From NCBI GenBank assembly GCA_043812935.1, contig JBDRLO010000072.1:1-50881 (forward strand): a stretch of DNA of 50,881 bases. Reading direction: 5' to 3'. This stretch comes from JBDRNE01 sp043812935. Lineage in GTDB: Bacteria; Omnitrophota; Gorgyraeia; Tantalellales; Tantalellaceae. The translations under genes were made by a program, and so were the position numbers. Numbering within the stretch: the stretch's first letter is position 1; every line of letters starts with the position of its first letter. The notes under the pieces were generated by a model. It saw only the letters and a program-made list of their open reading frames with translations, was not told the origin of the DNA and ran no database searches. Positions 1 to 7,781 of the stretch are shown here, piece by piece.

Positions 1-151
1 TTTTCTCAACATCATCAGGGAAATAACAGGCAGGAAGCTGGCCGTTTTTTCTATGGTAATGCAGGCAATCACAACATAACCCTTTTCTAGCACAAGGTTC
101 ATAACTACAATTACATATCTTTTTATTTGCTTCTATTTTACATTCTGCCAT
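1..151 (-). CDS. Partial Cys-rich small protein, DUF6485-like
   Basis: The reading frame starts at an ATG ending at base 151 and runs off the left edge after 50 codons, so only the N-terminus is seen. A good ribosome site (GGAG, then TAAACT) precedes the start. The peptide begins MAECKIEANKKICNC and has seven more cysteines spaced as in CSYEPC, KGLCCDC and PACYFP. This pattern matches the small Cys-rich proteins I know as DUF6485, whose function is unknown; the cysteines suggest metal binding. The family is usually 60-70 residues, so most of the protein is here. Confidence 0.72.
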   Translation of the reverse strand, partial: MAECKIEANKKICNCSYEPCARKGLCCDCLHYHRKNGQLPACYFPDDVEK

Positions 152-177
152 AGTTTACTCCTTGTTTAAGATTGTAA

Positions 178-197
178 GGGACAGGCATGCCTGTCCC
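178..197. repeat. 20-bp palindrome of the dispersed GGACAGG family
   Basis: The bases GGGACAGGCATGCCTGTCCC form a perfect palindrome just upstream of the Cys-rich gene, followed by CTACGA. It is one member of a palindromic family found in many intergenic gaps of this window, all ending in CCCTAC-like sequence. Confidence 0.8.
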
Positions 198-252
198 CTA
201 CGATTTTGTCATGCTGAATTTACCTGTCTTAGTTCAACAGAAAAAGCTACTA

Positions 253-369
253 TTAATGAACAACTATCATTGCGGTGGTAGAATATTCCGGTACCATTTG
301 AAAGCCGCTTGTTAATGAAATCCCAAGGTTCTTTGTAATGCGTAAAATTTTAAATAGTTTTTTTTGATC
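253..369 (-). pseudogene. Remnant of a second MetH activation-domain gene (C-terminal 38 residues)
   Basis: Read on the minus strand, 38 codons ending in TAA at 253-255 encode a peptide beginning DQKKLFKIL and ending STTAMIVVH. It matches the C-terminus of the intact neighbour at 473-1216 at 25 of 38 positions, including QMVPE and STTAMIV. The DNA has diverged much more at third positions, so the copy was under protein-level selection before it was cut off. Its upstream part is missing and replaced by the inverted-repeat element at 372-480. There is no start codon or ribosome site, so it is a gene fragment and not a working gene. Confidence 0.85.
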
Positions 370-371
370 CT

Positions 372-480
372 TTAAATAGGGACAGCTACCATTTTTTAGG
401 CAAATAAAAAATTAGAATGTTACAATCCTTTTCACGCAAAATATTTATACTCCTAAAAAATGGTAGCTGTCCCTATTTAA
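372..480. mobile_element. MITE-like element with perfect 29-bp terminal inverted repeats
   Basis: Bases 372-400 and 452-480 are perfect reverse complements over 29 bp, starting TTAAATAGGGACAG. They enclose 51 bp of AT-rich DNA with no open frame. The size (109 bp), perfect ends and position between an intact gene end and the remnant of its paralogue suggest a non-autonomous mobile element. The right end supplies the last codon and the TAG stop of the intact gene. No transposase is present in the window, so the mobilising enzyme is unknown. Confidence 0.75.
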
Positions 481-1216
481 TAACGATCATTGCTGTTGTA
501 GACTGTTCGGGCACCATTTGATATCCTTCTGTCAAATGTACTCCTATGCGTTTTTTAATATCAAGAATTGTAAATAGTTTTGTTTGGTCTTCGATATTAC
601 ACCATAAAGGATATCCGGGGCTGTATCTTGCGCCTTGTCCGTTAACAAGCCCTAATTCTCTGCGAATAACATTATGAACATACGCGGCCAGAGCTTCCGC
701 TATTTGAGCGCTTAATCCATGAAGCAAAAACGCGCGTGTAAATTCTCCTTTTTCATTCAGAAGATGAATAGCGTTGTTAATTTTATTGCCGATAGTAACA
801 GCCTGAAACGTTACAAAATCTTCTTTTGCCGTGTCTTTAGAAAAATAATCCGCCAGGCTGAAACCGTCTTTAGAACGATTAAAACAGATCTCTTCAAGCA
901 TCTTACCGTCAGCATTATACACCCGCATATTTTCATCATGTACGCAGCATTTAAAATAACCATAAACTGCTTTTAGGTCAAGCCAGCCGTTTCGAATAGC
1001 CTCATTTTTAAGTTCTTCCAACAAAGGCTTATATTCTTTTTCAAAAAGTTTCTTTTTTTCCTGTTCGTCCTTAAGCTTAATCCCCCAGGAAACATTAAAT
1101 AAAGCTTTCTCATCCAAATACACAAGAACTTCATCTATCGAAACGTTTGACAGCGAACGCGCCCCGTAAAAAGGAGGGATTATTTGTTTTTTTTTGTTAA
1201 TTCCCTTTTTTCTCAT
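473..1216 (-). CDS. Stand-alone methionine synthase B12-reactivation domain protein
   Basis: This 247-residue protein matches the AdoMet-binding activation domain of cobalamin-dependent methionine synthase (Met_synt_B12). The family domain reductively remethylates inactive cob(II)alamin using AdoMet. Visible hallmarks are PPFYGAR near residue 14, the HGLSAQIAEALA segment near 165, H-x-x-x-R-x-E-L-G, the G-x-G-x-R-Y-S-P-G-YP motif near 195 and the C-terminal QMVPEQSTTAM. In E. coli this domain is fused to MetH; here it is a separate gene whose ATG lies 20 bp inside the end of the methionine synthase gene, preceded by AAAGGG. The overlap implies coupled translation and a dedicated partnership. 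The final Lys codon and stop come from an inserted inverted-repeat element, so the natural C-terminus may have been slightly altered. Confidence 0.93.
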   Translation of the reverse strand: MRKKGINKKKQIIPPFYGARSLSNVSIDEVLVYLDEKALFNVSWGIKLKDEQEKKKLFEKEYKPLLEELKNEAIRNGWLDLKAVYGYFKCCVHDENMRVYNADGKMLEEICFNRSKDGFSLADYFSKDTAKEDFVTFQAVTIGNKINNAIHLLNEKGEFTRAFLLHGLSAQIAEALAAYVHNVIRRELGLVNGQGARYSPGYPLWCNIEDQTKLFTILDIKKRIGVHLTEGYQMVPEQSTTAMIVIK

Positions 1217-3818
1217 TCTGCCCTTTGTAATATAATTCTAAGATTTCTTTTTTCTTTTCCGAGTTTGTAAGGCTCTGAACCAGTGATAGGCCTTTAAAAG
1301 CGTCTTTCGCGTAAAAAACTCCTCCTGCATAAACAGTTTTATTGTTAACACGCGATATTTCTCTAGCAAAGCGTTCATTTATCGGCGCACCGCCTATTAG
1401 TAGCGGAAAATCCAGTCCTTCTTCATGCATATGTTTTATACAATCTTTCATGTAACGGGCTGTAGAAACTAATAACGCGCTTAACCCTATTACATCAACT
1501 TTATTTCTTTTTGCCTCTTCTATTATCTTTGCCACCGGAACCTGTTTCCCCAAATCTATAACGGAAAAACCGTTATTTTGTAAAATCATTTTTACAAGGT
1601 TCTTGCCAATATCATGCACATCCCCAAAAACCGTAGCTAAAAGTACCGTGCCTTTTTGCCTGGACGCTTCATGCGGGAAAAATTTATTTAAGTGTTCCAT
1701 TGCTTTTCTCATAACTTCAGCAGACTGCAATACATAGGGAAGCACCATTTCCCCGCTGTCGAGTTTTTCTCCCACGGTTCTCATCGCGTCAATTAAAATA
1801 TCATTTATTATTTCCTGCGGAGAATACTTCTCTAAAGCTTTATCCACAAATTCCGTAACTTTAATTTTATCACGTTCAAAAATACAGTTCTGCAAATTCT
1901 CTTTCATATCAAACGTTTTTTGCGCGCTAACAGTAGGCACAATTGTTTCTAAAGGCGTTTTATTCGAAAAGTATTCAACAATCTCTTCTAAAGCGTTCGG
2001 ATGCGAATTAAATATAAGGTTTTCAGCAAGGCGACGTTCTGTGCTATCTATATTTTTATATTCAATATATTCCGAAGGATTTACTATGGCCGCGTCAAGA
2101 CCGGCATTTACCGCATGATGCAAAAAAACCATATTGATTATCTTCCGGGCCTCTTTGTTGAGGCCAAAAGATATATTGCTAATTCCTAAGACCGTAAGCG
2201 TTTCAGGAAAAAGTTTTTTAAACTTTCTTATTGATTCAAAAGTATTTATTGCCGCGTCAGCATATTCTTTTTCACCCGTTCCCAAAGTAAACGTTAATAA
2301 ATCAAAAAGAAGTCTGTGACTCTCCAATTTATATTCATTAACAGCTATATCATACAGCCTTTTCGCGATATCAATTTTTTGCTGGCAAGTCTTTGCCATA
2401 CCTTTTTCATCAATTGCCAGATTTACGACAAAACTGCCGTGTTTTTCAGCAAGAGCATATACCCTGCGGGCTTTTTCACCACCGTCTTCAAGATTAACTG
2501 AATTTATAAATGCCGTACCCGGATAACTTTCTACTGACGCTTCTATTACGCTATAATCCGTAGAATCTATCATTAAAGGTATTTCTACGCTCTCAGAAAG
2601 CTTTTTGACAATTAAAAGAGAATCTCTTTTTTCAGTTATTCTTTCCGTAAGTACACTACAGACATCGAGCATACCAGCACCCTGTTTCTCCTGCTGTTTT
2701 CCCAATTCCACAATACCATCATAATTTTCCGCTTTTAATAGATCTTTCGTACGTTTAGATCCCTGGGTATTGATTCTCTCCCCTATTATTAAAGGACGTT
2801 TCAGCTCTTTTAAATCAAAACTTTTATAAAAACTCGCGTAATATCTGTTTTCAGGCCTTTTACGTTTTCTATTGTTACCAAGCGCTCCGCGAATTGCTTT
2901 TATATGCGCCGGGGTTGTTCCGCAGCATCCGCCTATCACGTCTAATCTGTATTTACTCACAAACCCTGACATCAAACGCGCCATTTCATCAGGAGAAAGC
3001 GGATACATAGTTTTGCCTCCGGATTCTACCGGAAGCCCCGCGTTAGGAACCGCGGAAACAAAGGCAGGGCAATTTTTGCTTAACCCGGCAATAGCTCGCT
3101 CCATTTCAACCGGCCCGCTGCTGCAGTTTATACCAATAACATCAACCCCAAGATAAGCAAATACAGTCATACACACGGATATTTCCGCACCTAACAGCAT
3201 TCTCCCGTTATTTGAGAGTGTGCTTTCCGCCATAATCGCTATATCCCGTCTGCGTTCTTTTATGGCCATTTTTATCCCGATAACAGCACATTTCATTTCC
3301 AGAACATCCTGTCCGGTTTCAACTAAAAGAGCGTCCGCTCCGCCGTCAATAAGTCCTATTGCCTGGCTATAAAAAATTTCGACTAATTCATTGCAGGTAA
3401 TATTTCCTAAAACCGGATCTGTGGATGAAGGAAGTTTGCCTGTGGGCCCCATACTGCCCACAACATATCTTATCCTTGATGGTGCTGAAAACTGATCTGC
3501 TGCAGAACGCGCTATTTTTGCCGCTTCTACATTAAGCTCATAAACTTTTTTTCCTAATCCATATTCCGCAAGTTTTACGGCATTCGCTCCAAAACTATTT
3601 GTTTCAACCGCGTCACTTCCGGATTCTAAATAGTCATCATGAATTTTTCGAATAAAACCGGGCGAAACCATAGAAAGGTATTCCATGCATCCGGGTTTAT
3701 CTTTAAAATGTTCAGCTGAAAGCCCTAAAGATTCAGCATACGTCCCAAACGCCCCATCAAGCAGTATTAAATCTGTTTCTAGTTTTTCCCTAAACGTCTT
3801 TTTTTTCATAATCCCCAT
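1197..3818 (-). CDS. metH: Cobalamin-dependent methionine synthase lacking the activation domain
   Basis: The enzyme moves a methyl group from methyltetrahydrofolate through cobalamin to homocysteine. The 873 residues hold three of the four MetH modules: the homocysteine/zinc domain (about 15-310; zinc cysteines C232 in NCSSG and C298/C299 in GGCCG), the folate-binding domain (about 340-610, GERIN at 346-350), and the cobalamin module with helical cap (about 645-720) and B12 fold (725-850) carrying DVHDIGKN at 733-740, H735 being the lower cobalt ligand. E. coli MetH is about 1227 residues; the missing part is the neighbouring overlapping gene. An internal ATG three codons later has a GGGG stretch just upstream and may be the true start. 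No cobalamin or SAM riboswitch is apparent upstream; that gap holds repeats. Confidence 0.95.
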   Translation of the reverse strand: MGIMKKKTFREKLETDLILLDGAFGTYAESLGLSAEHFKDKPGCMEYLSMVSPGFIRKIHDDYLESGSDAVETNSFGANAVKLAEYGLGKKVYELNVEAAKIARSAADQFSAPSRIRYVVGSMGPTGKLPSSTDPVLGNITCNELVEIFYSQAIGLIDGGADALLVETGQDVLEMKCAVIGIKMAIKERRRDIAIMAESTLSNNGRMLLGAEISVCMTVFAYLGVDVIGINCSSGPVEMERAIAGLSKNCPAFVSAVPNAGLPVESGGKTMYPLSPDEMARLMSGFVSKYRLDVIGGCCGTTPAHIKAIRGALGNNRKRKRPENRYYASFYKSFDLKELKRPLIIGERINTQGSKRTKDLLKAENYDGIVELGKQQEKQGAGMLDVCSVLTERITEKRDSLLIVKKLSESVEIPLMIDSTDYSVIEASVESYPGTAFINSVNLEDGGEKARRVYALAEKHGSFVVNLAIDEKGMAKTCQQKIDIAKRLYDIAVNEYKLESHRLLFDLLTFTLGTGEKEYADAAINTFESIRKFKKLFPETLTVLGISNISFGLNKEARKIINMVFLHHAVNAGLDAAIVNPSEYIEYKNIDSTERRLAENLIFNSHPNALEEIVEYFSNKTPLETIVPTVSAQKTFDMKENLQNCIFERDKIKVTEFVDKALEKYSPQEIINDILIDAMRTVGEKLDSGEMVLPYVLQSAEVMRKAMEHLNKFFPHEASRQKGTVLLATVFGDVHDIGKNLVKMILQNNGFSVIDLGKQVPVAKIIEEAKRNKVDVIGLSALLVSTARYMKDCIKHMHEEGLDFPLLIGGAPINERFAREISRVNNKTVYAGGVFYAKDAFKGLSLVQSLTNSEKKKEILELYYKGQNEKKGN

Positions 3819-3842
3819 CTATCATTGTTTTTTATATGTGTA

Positions 3843-3871
3843 ACGGACAGGCACAGGGACCTGTCCCTACA
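3843..3871. repeat. GGACAGGCACAGGG palindromic repeat copy
   Basis: A short imperfect palindrome, GGACAGGCACAGGGACCTGTCC followed by CTACAG in the window sequence, lies in the leader between the Bat locus and metH. It is the simple form of a family also seen at 15365, 50851 and, with an extra inner hairpin, at 11801, 27181 and 33471. Confidence 0.8.
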
Positions 3872-3888
3872 GGTCAACAAAAATAAAG

Positions 3889-3928
3889 GGCCAACCGACT
3901 AACCGGCTAACCAACAAACCGGCTAACC
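3889..3928. repeat. Five-unit array of the 8-bp GGCTAACC repeat
   Basis: Five consecutive 8-bp units read GGCCAACC, GACTAACC, GGCTAACC, AACAAACC and GGCTAACC, in exact phase. Further degenerate units at 3983-4006 run into the stop codon of the BatE-like gene. The 182-bp gap to metH holds only these repeats and the two palindromic elements. Confidence 0.85.
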
Positions 3929-3956
3929 AAAATTCGATTTTTTGAATTTTGATCCT

Positions 3957-3979
3957 GCTTGTCCTGAGCTTGTCGAAGG
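3957..3979. repeat. 23-bp TGTCCTGAGCTTGTCGAAGG-type repeat, copy 1
   Basis: This 23-bp sequence, containing CCTGAGCTTGTCGAAGG, recurs in inverted orientation and without mismatch at 42345-42367. It is of a type I recognise as a common dispersed intergenic repeat in many unrelated bacterial genomes, often spuriously translated as PELVEG. Confidence 0.8.
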
Positions 3980-4000
3980 ACCAACAAACCGGTTAACAAA

Positions 4001-4783
4001 CTACCAAACTTTTTCTATTTGCCCCTCTTTAACCCAGGCAACTTTCCCATCACTACGTCTGACTTTATACCAATCGTCCTTAGCATTTATTACTCGCACT
4101 ATCATTCCTTCTTTAAGCGTAAAAAACTTAGTTGCGGAATCAAAAGGTCCGAATAATGCCTTTGCTTCAGGAACAATTGTTACGGCAAGAGACTTCATAT
4201 CCTTTGTTTTGTGATATATTATAAGCGAAGTAAACAAAATACCGCCTGCAAGAAATATGACAATCCACAAGCGGTACTTTCTTGCTTCAGGAAACAGCAT
4301 AGTAATAATAAACACGCTAAGTATGGCCAAATACATTATTGAACATACTATGATAAGTTCATTTACAGTAAAAAATTTTTCATACAACCTGACCGGCCGC
4401 CACATCCAAATACCTTTATCCGGAATTATTTTTCCATTAATTTTATCTTTTGCAAACTTATAATTAGCATTTAAATCAGCCGAACGCGGCATAAAAAATT
4501 CCGCCCGTTTATAATTTAATATAGCGTTCCCAAGGTTTCCCTTTTTAAAATAAGCTCCGGCAAGGTTATAATAGATATCTCCGCCTGCATATCCTTGCAA
4601 AATAATATTGCTATACTCTTTTATCGCGTTATCATATTCGCCTTTTTCATAATAATCATTGCCCCTTGCAAATTGCCTTTGCGGACTGACCGAATCCTGA
4701 ACAGATTCAGCCTGCGCTCCGCGAGAAAAAGAACAGAAATAAATTATGCATAACACAAAAATTATCGTTTTTATTTTTATCAC
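4001..4783 (-). CDS. BatE-like TPR and SH3-domain membrane protein
   Basis: A 260-residue exported protein at the end of the Bat operon. An N-terminal signal segment (about 5-24, ending RGAQA) is followed by tetratricopeptide repeats (about 30-95, with YEKGEYDNAIKEYS and YFKKGNLGNAILNY), two membrane segments (about 140-160 and 172-190) and a C-terminal bacterial SH3-like domain (about 205-258, ending DGKVAWVKEGQIEKVW). This arrangement is that of BatE of Bacteroides- and spirochaete-type Bat operons. It starts at a GTG that overlaps the batD stop (GTGA), so its translation is coupled. The tail of the gene runs into 8-bp repeat units. The exact role of BatE is unknown; TPR and SH3 domains point to protein or peptidoglycan contacts in the periplasm. 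Confidence 0.82.
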   Translation of the reverse strand: MIKIKTIIFVLCIIYFCSFSRGAQAESVQDSVSPQRQFARGNDYYEKGEYDNAIKEYSNIILQGYAGGDIYYNLAGAYFKKGNLGNAILNYKRAEFFMPRSADLNANYKFAKDKINGKIIPDKGIWMWRPVRLYEKFFTVNELIIVCSIMYLAILSVFIITMLFPEARKYRLWIVIFLAGGILFTSLIIYHKTKDMKSLAVTIVPEAKALFGPFDSATKFFTLKEGMIVRVINAKDDWYKVRRSDGKVAWVKEGQIEKVW

Positions 4784-6648
4784 AATTTCACCTTTTCCAT
4801 ATAATCAATAATCCGTTTCACATTATCAAACATCTGATATGCCTCTTCTTCTGTCAAAGATGATGACGCGTACCTGGCCATCTCACACTTTGAAAAAACA
4901 TCTCTTAATATCTTAAACATATCATCATTACGGATAGCAGTAGAAAATCTAGATTCAATAATTTGTACAGTTATGTTTCCTTTGGGCAAATTAAACCTGC
5001 CCGCGAAATATTCCTGCAACATTCTAAAAATTACATCATAAAAAAATGTTAAATCTTTCTTTTCTAAACACAACTTTGCCTGAGTTAAAGCTTTTCGCGC
5101 TTTTCGCGGAGCTTTAAGAAACCGCGCGTAACTTTCATCATGAAGCATTTTTTCTTTTCTGTTCTGCATAAAACAAAAACCCGCGAAAAACAAAGTCAGA
5201 ACAAACTGCCCCGCCCAAAACTTCCAATCATAAAATAAGACCTGGTTACCATAATACACATGACCCATCTTATCCCTGATATGAAGAATATCCTGTCCTA
5301 CTATTTCTTTCGGATAAAAGGCCCCGCCTTCCAACGGCATAGATACAATCTTGACTCCGCCTTCCTCTTCAGGCTGTTCGGTTACATTCAGCGGAAACGG
5401 GCCTTTTTTTATTGTTTCATACTGTTGCTTTTTAGGATTAAAAAAGCTGAATGAAACAGGCGGGATTTCCTTTATATCATCGCTTTTTGGGATGATTACC
5501 TGTTCGTAAACTTTTTTACCGCCTTTTATCGTTACCTGCGGTTCATAGGTTTTAAATTTTTCCGATGAAACTACGCTAGGCGCCGTAACCGTGCCAAGAT
5601 TACCGGCACCCGTTACAGCCATTGATATAATAACGGGATCTCCAACTTTTGCTTTAGCGGAATTTGTATATGCCTCAAAATTAAAATCGCCTACCGCGCC
5701 ATGAAAATCAGATGGTTTTCCTTCTTTCGGAAACGGCAATATGGTAACCGGGATCTCATCCGCCTCAACTTCAATTGGATATGCCTGATATCCAAACCGT
5801 GAAGAAAAGAAATCATCATCAAAAATACTTCCTCCAAAAACAGAAGCCCGCCGGGATGCCTGTCGTTTAACAAGTATTTTACATTTCAGCCTGGCCGGAC
5901 CCAGCAAATAATTACCCTCTTTAATTCCAAACAAATGCTGTTTAAAAATAAGAACGTCATAACGAATACCATTTACTATTTCTCGCCTTCTTTCAGGCTC
6001 TTCAAATTCTCCGGCAGAAAAACCTTCATGAGAAAAAACAGGATATTCTATATCCCTTAAATTGGCAGCTGAATATAATTTTATCGTAAGAAAAACTTCT
6101 TCATTGATATAAACTAAACGTTTTTCAATGTCCATTTTAAGAAGAATCCTGTTATCCTCATAAGTTTCCTGTGTTTCCGCAGCCTGATTCTGGCCTGACG
6201 CAGACGGTACAGAAGAAACACCGGAAGAACCTGACGGCCCTGGGACACCTTGAGGTTTACCGTAAACAGACAATACAACCGGCAAAGCCGGATATTCCCG
6301 GCCTTTATACTCCATTAAAAACGGCCCAAATTGAAATTCGCCTTCCTTCAAAGGAATTATTAAATATGTGTACGTGATCGACTGAGACACACTGCCGTTA
6401 ACAACTGATATTTTAGTCGAAGGTCCGACATATTTAATCTGCAATCCATCCTTAGCGGCAACTTCAGGCTGGCCGGATTCCTGCGCGCCCTCAAGAGTAA
6501 GATAAAGATAAACCGGGTTACCAACAGAAACTTTATTCTTCTCAAGTGACGCAGTAAAACGCACATCCTGCGCAAACGCAGATAAAGTTATAGACATTAT
6601 CAATATTGCGGCAATAAAAAGGCTTTTCATAATTACATGTTTCGTCAT
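4780..6648 (-). CDS. batD: BatD, Bat-operon membrane protein
   Basis: A 622-residue exported protein of the oxygen-tolerance BatD family. After a signal peptide (MKSLFIAAILIMSITLSAFAQD) come beta-sandwich domains with the family phrases TASLEKNKVSVGNPVYL and VYINEEVFLTIKL, a Pro/Ser/Gly linker near residue 150, a membrane segment near 470-490, and a cytoplasmic helical tail with LTQAKLCLEKKD and AGRFNLPKG. I chose the ATG at 6648, 17 codons inside the longest frame, because it places the signal sequence near the start and follows AAGGGG. BatD is thought to link the VWA proteins BatA/BatB in the inner membrane to periplasmic partners. The gene follows batC by 142 bp and overlaps the BatE-like gene by 4 bp. 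Confidence 0.9.
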   Translation of the reverse strand: MTKHVIMKSLFIAAILIMSITLSAFAQDVRFTASLEKNKVSVGNPVYLYLTLEGAQESGQPEVAAKDGLQIKYVGPSTKISVVNGSVSQSITYTYLIIPLKEGEFQFGPFLMEYKGREYPALPVVLSVYGKPQGVPGPSGSSGVSSVPSASGQNQAAETQETYEDNRILLKMDIEKRLVYINEEVFLTIKLYSAANLRDIEYPVFSHEGFSAGEFEEPERRREIVNGIRYDVLIFKQHLFGIKEGNYLLGPARLKCKILVKRQASRRASVFGGSIFDDDFFSSRFGYQAYPIEVEADEIPVTILPFPKEGKPSDFHGAVGDFNFEAYTNSAKAKVGDPVIISMAVTGAGNLGTVTAPSVVSSEKFKTYEPQVTIKGGKKVYEQVIIPKSDDIKEIPPVSFSFFNPKKQQYETIKKGPFPLNVTEQPEEEGGVKIVSMPLEGGAFYPKEIVGQDILHIRDKMGHVYYGNQVLFYDWKFWAGQFVLTLFFAGFCFMQNRKEKMLHDESYARFLKAPRKARKALTQAKLCLEKKDLTFFYDVIFRMLQEYFAGRFNLPKGNITVQIIESRFSTAIRNDDMFKILRDVFSKCEMARYASSSLTEEEAYQMFDNVKRIIDYMEKVKL

Positions 6649-6790
6649 TTTTTTGTCATTCCCCTTAGATTCCAGCTCTGAAAACCTGATAGTATACATT
6701 GAGAAGTCAAATACAGTTTCTCTATTCTCACTATTCTACTACGGACAGCCTGCAAGTGTACACAAGAAGTTAAACACGGATTTATCATCA

Positions 6791-7303
6791 CTACCAATCC
6801 CTCAAAACTATAGGCCTCCGAGCCGCCCGCGCTTTTCGCTGCTCAGATCTCATGCGCGCCTCTTCTTCTTCCTGTCCCAATAAAAGCATCTGAGCTTCCT
6901 GCTTCGTCATTTCCCCTTCAGGCGCTTCTGATTCTTCTTCAGGCATGCCTGTTTCCCTTGATTCCGACGAATCTTTTTCACCTTTATCTTTTTGCCCATT
7001 CTCTTGTTTCCTACGTTCTTCTTCCTGCTTTTTCTGCTCTTCTGATTTTGCTTTTTGCTGTTCTTCTTGTTCTTTTTGTTCTTCTTGTTTATCCTGTTCT
7101 TCCTGTTTTTTCTTCTCTTCGTTTTTTTGGCTTTCTTGTTTCTCTTCGTCACCTTTTTTTTGTTCGCCCCGGTCTTTTTGTTCCTTCTTATCCTGCTCTT
7201 TTGCTTTTTCTTCCTGAGATTTTTTCTCCTCTTCTTTTTCTTTCTTATCTTTGTCCTTTTCCTCTTTCTGTTTATCCTGTTTTTGCTCTTTATCCTGCTC
7301 CAT
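6791..7303 (-). CDS. batC: BatC C-terminal part: Lys/Glu/Gln-rich segment, in a different frame
   Basis: 170 residues, of which the first 110 are almost only K, E, Q and D, followed by an acidic stretch, a short helix (MTKQEAQMLLLGQEEEEARMR) and the ending RRPIVLRDW. BatC proteins normally consist of TPRs, then a charged low-complexity linker, then a short C-terminal tail ending in DW, in one chain. Here the TPR half is the overlapping frame at 7290-7781. The two frames meet at a run of seven A on the coding strand; skipping one base would give one continuous 330-residue BatC. The ATG at 7303 also has AGGA five bases upstream, so a coupled restart is possible. Frameshift, slippage, restart or a sequencing indel cannot be told apart here. 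Confidence 0.78.
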   Translation of the reverse strand: MEQDKEQKQDKQKEEKDKDKKEKEEEKKSQEEKAKEQDKKEQKDRGEQKKGDEEKQESQKNEEKKKQEEQDKQEEQKEQEEQQKAKSEEQKKQEEERRKQENGQKDKGEKDSSESRETGMPEEESEAPEGEMTKQEAQMLLLGQEEEEARMRSEQRKARAARRPIVLRDW

Positions 7304-7781
7304 TTTTTTCCTGAAGCTCTTTTATTTTCTTATTTGTCAATTCGTAATTATACTTAGCATCCGCATCTCCCGGCGCTAATTCTACCGCTCTTTGATAATA
7401 TTGCACAGCCTGTTTATAATTGTTCAACGCCGTCTGAGGATCTCTGCCTTCAGTCTCTTCTCCCAGTCTATATTTACTGTTACCCACATTATAAACGCTT
7501 TTTTCTTCGATTTCTTCTTTCCCCGAAGAGAGCGACTTCAAAAAACCTTCTTCCGCTTCGGCAAAAGCACGCTTTCTGTAAAGCGCCGCGGCTCTATTAT
7601 ACTGAGCAAAAGAATCTTCAGGATTTTTCAAAAGCACCCTATCATACTGTTCAACGGCTTCATCATAATTTTCTTCTTCATATAATTTACCGGCTTTCTT
7701 TATTCCTGACGCGTCAGCCTCAAACGCTACTGTCAGCATTGCCGAAAATAAAACACTTATTACAATATTAAGCCTTGCCAT
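7290..7781 (-). CDS. batC: BatC N-terminal part: exported TPR protein
   Basis: 163 residues with a signal peptide (MARLNIVISVLFSAMLTVAFEADA) and two to three tetratricopeptide repeats: YEEENYDEAVEQYDRVLLKNP, a central block with SVYNVGNSKYRLG, and AVQYYQRAVELAPGDADAKYN. The frame closes just after NKKIKELQEKNGAG, where the family would go on into a charged tail; that tail is the next overlapping frame at 6791-7303. The start overlaps the end of batB by 14 bp. BatC is a periplasmic scaffold of the Bat complex, as inferred from its TPRs. Confidence 0.85.
   Translation of the reverse strand: MARLNIVISVLFSAMLTVAFEADASGIKKAGKLYEEENYDEAVEQYDRVLLKNPEDSFAQYNRAAALYRKRAFAEAEEGFLKSLSSGKEEIEEKSVYNVGNSKYRLGEETEGRDPQTALNNYKQAVQYYQRAVELAPGDADAKYNYELTNKKIKELQEKNGAG

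Noticed and set aside
372..480. Transcription terminator
   Set aside because: Stems of 29 bp with a 51-bp loop and no T-run fit a mobile element better than a terminator.
3819..4000. Cobalamin riboswitch before metH
   Set aside because: The gap holds only repeats; I see no B12-box-like sequence or multi-stem region.
3942..4214. Plus-strand frame coding CPELVEGP
   Set aside because: It is a translation of the common 23-bp repeat and overlaps the real minus-strand gene.
6945..7357. Plus-strand open frames rich in Phe, Leu, Ser and Cys opposite batC
   Set aside because: They are the mirror of the Lys/Glu/Gln-rich coding strand and have no ribosome site or family.
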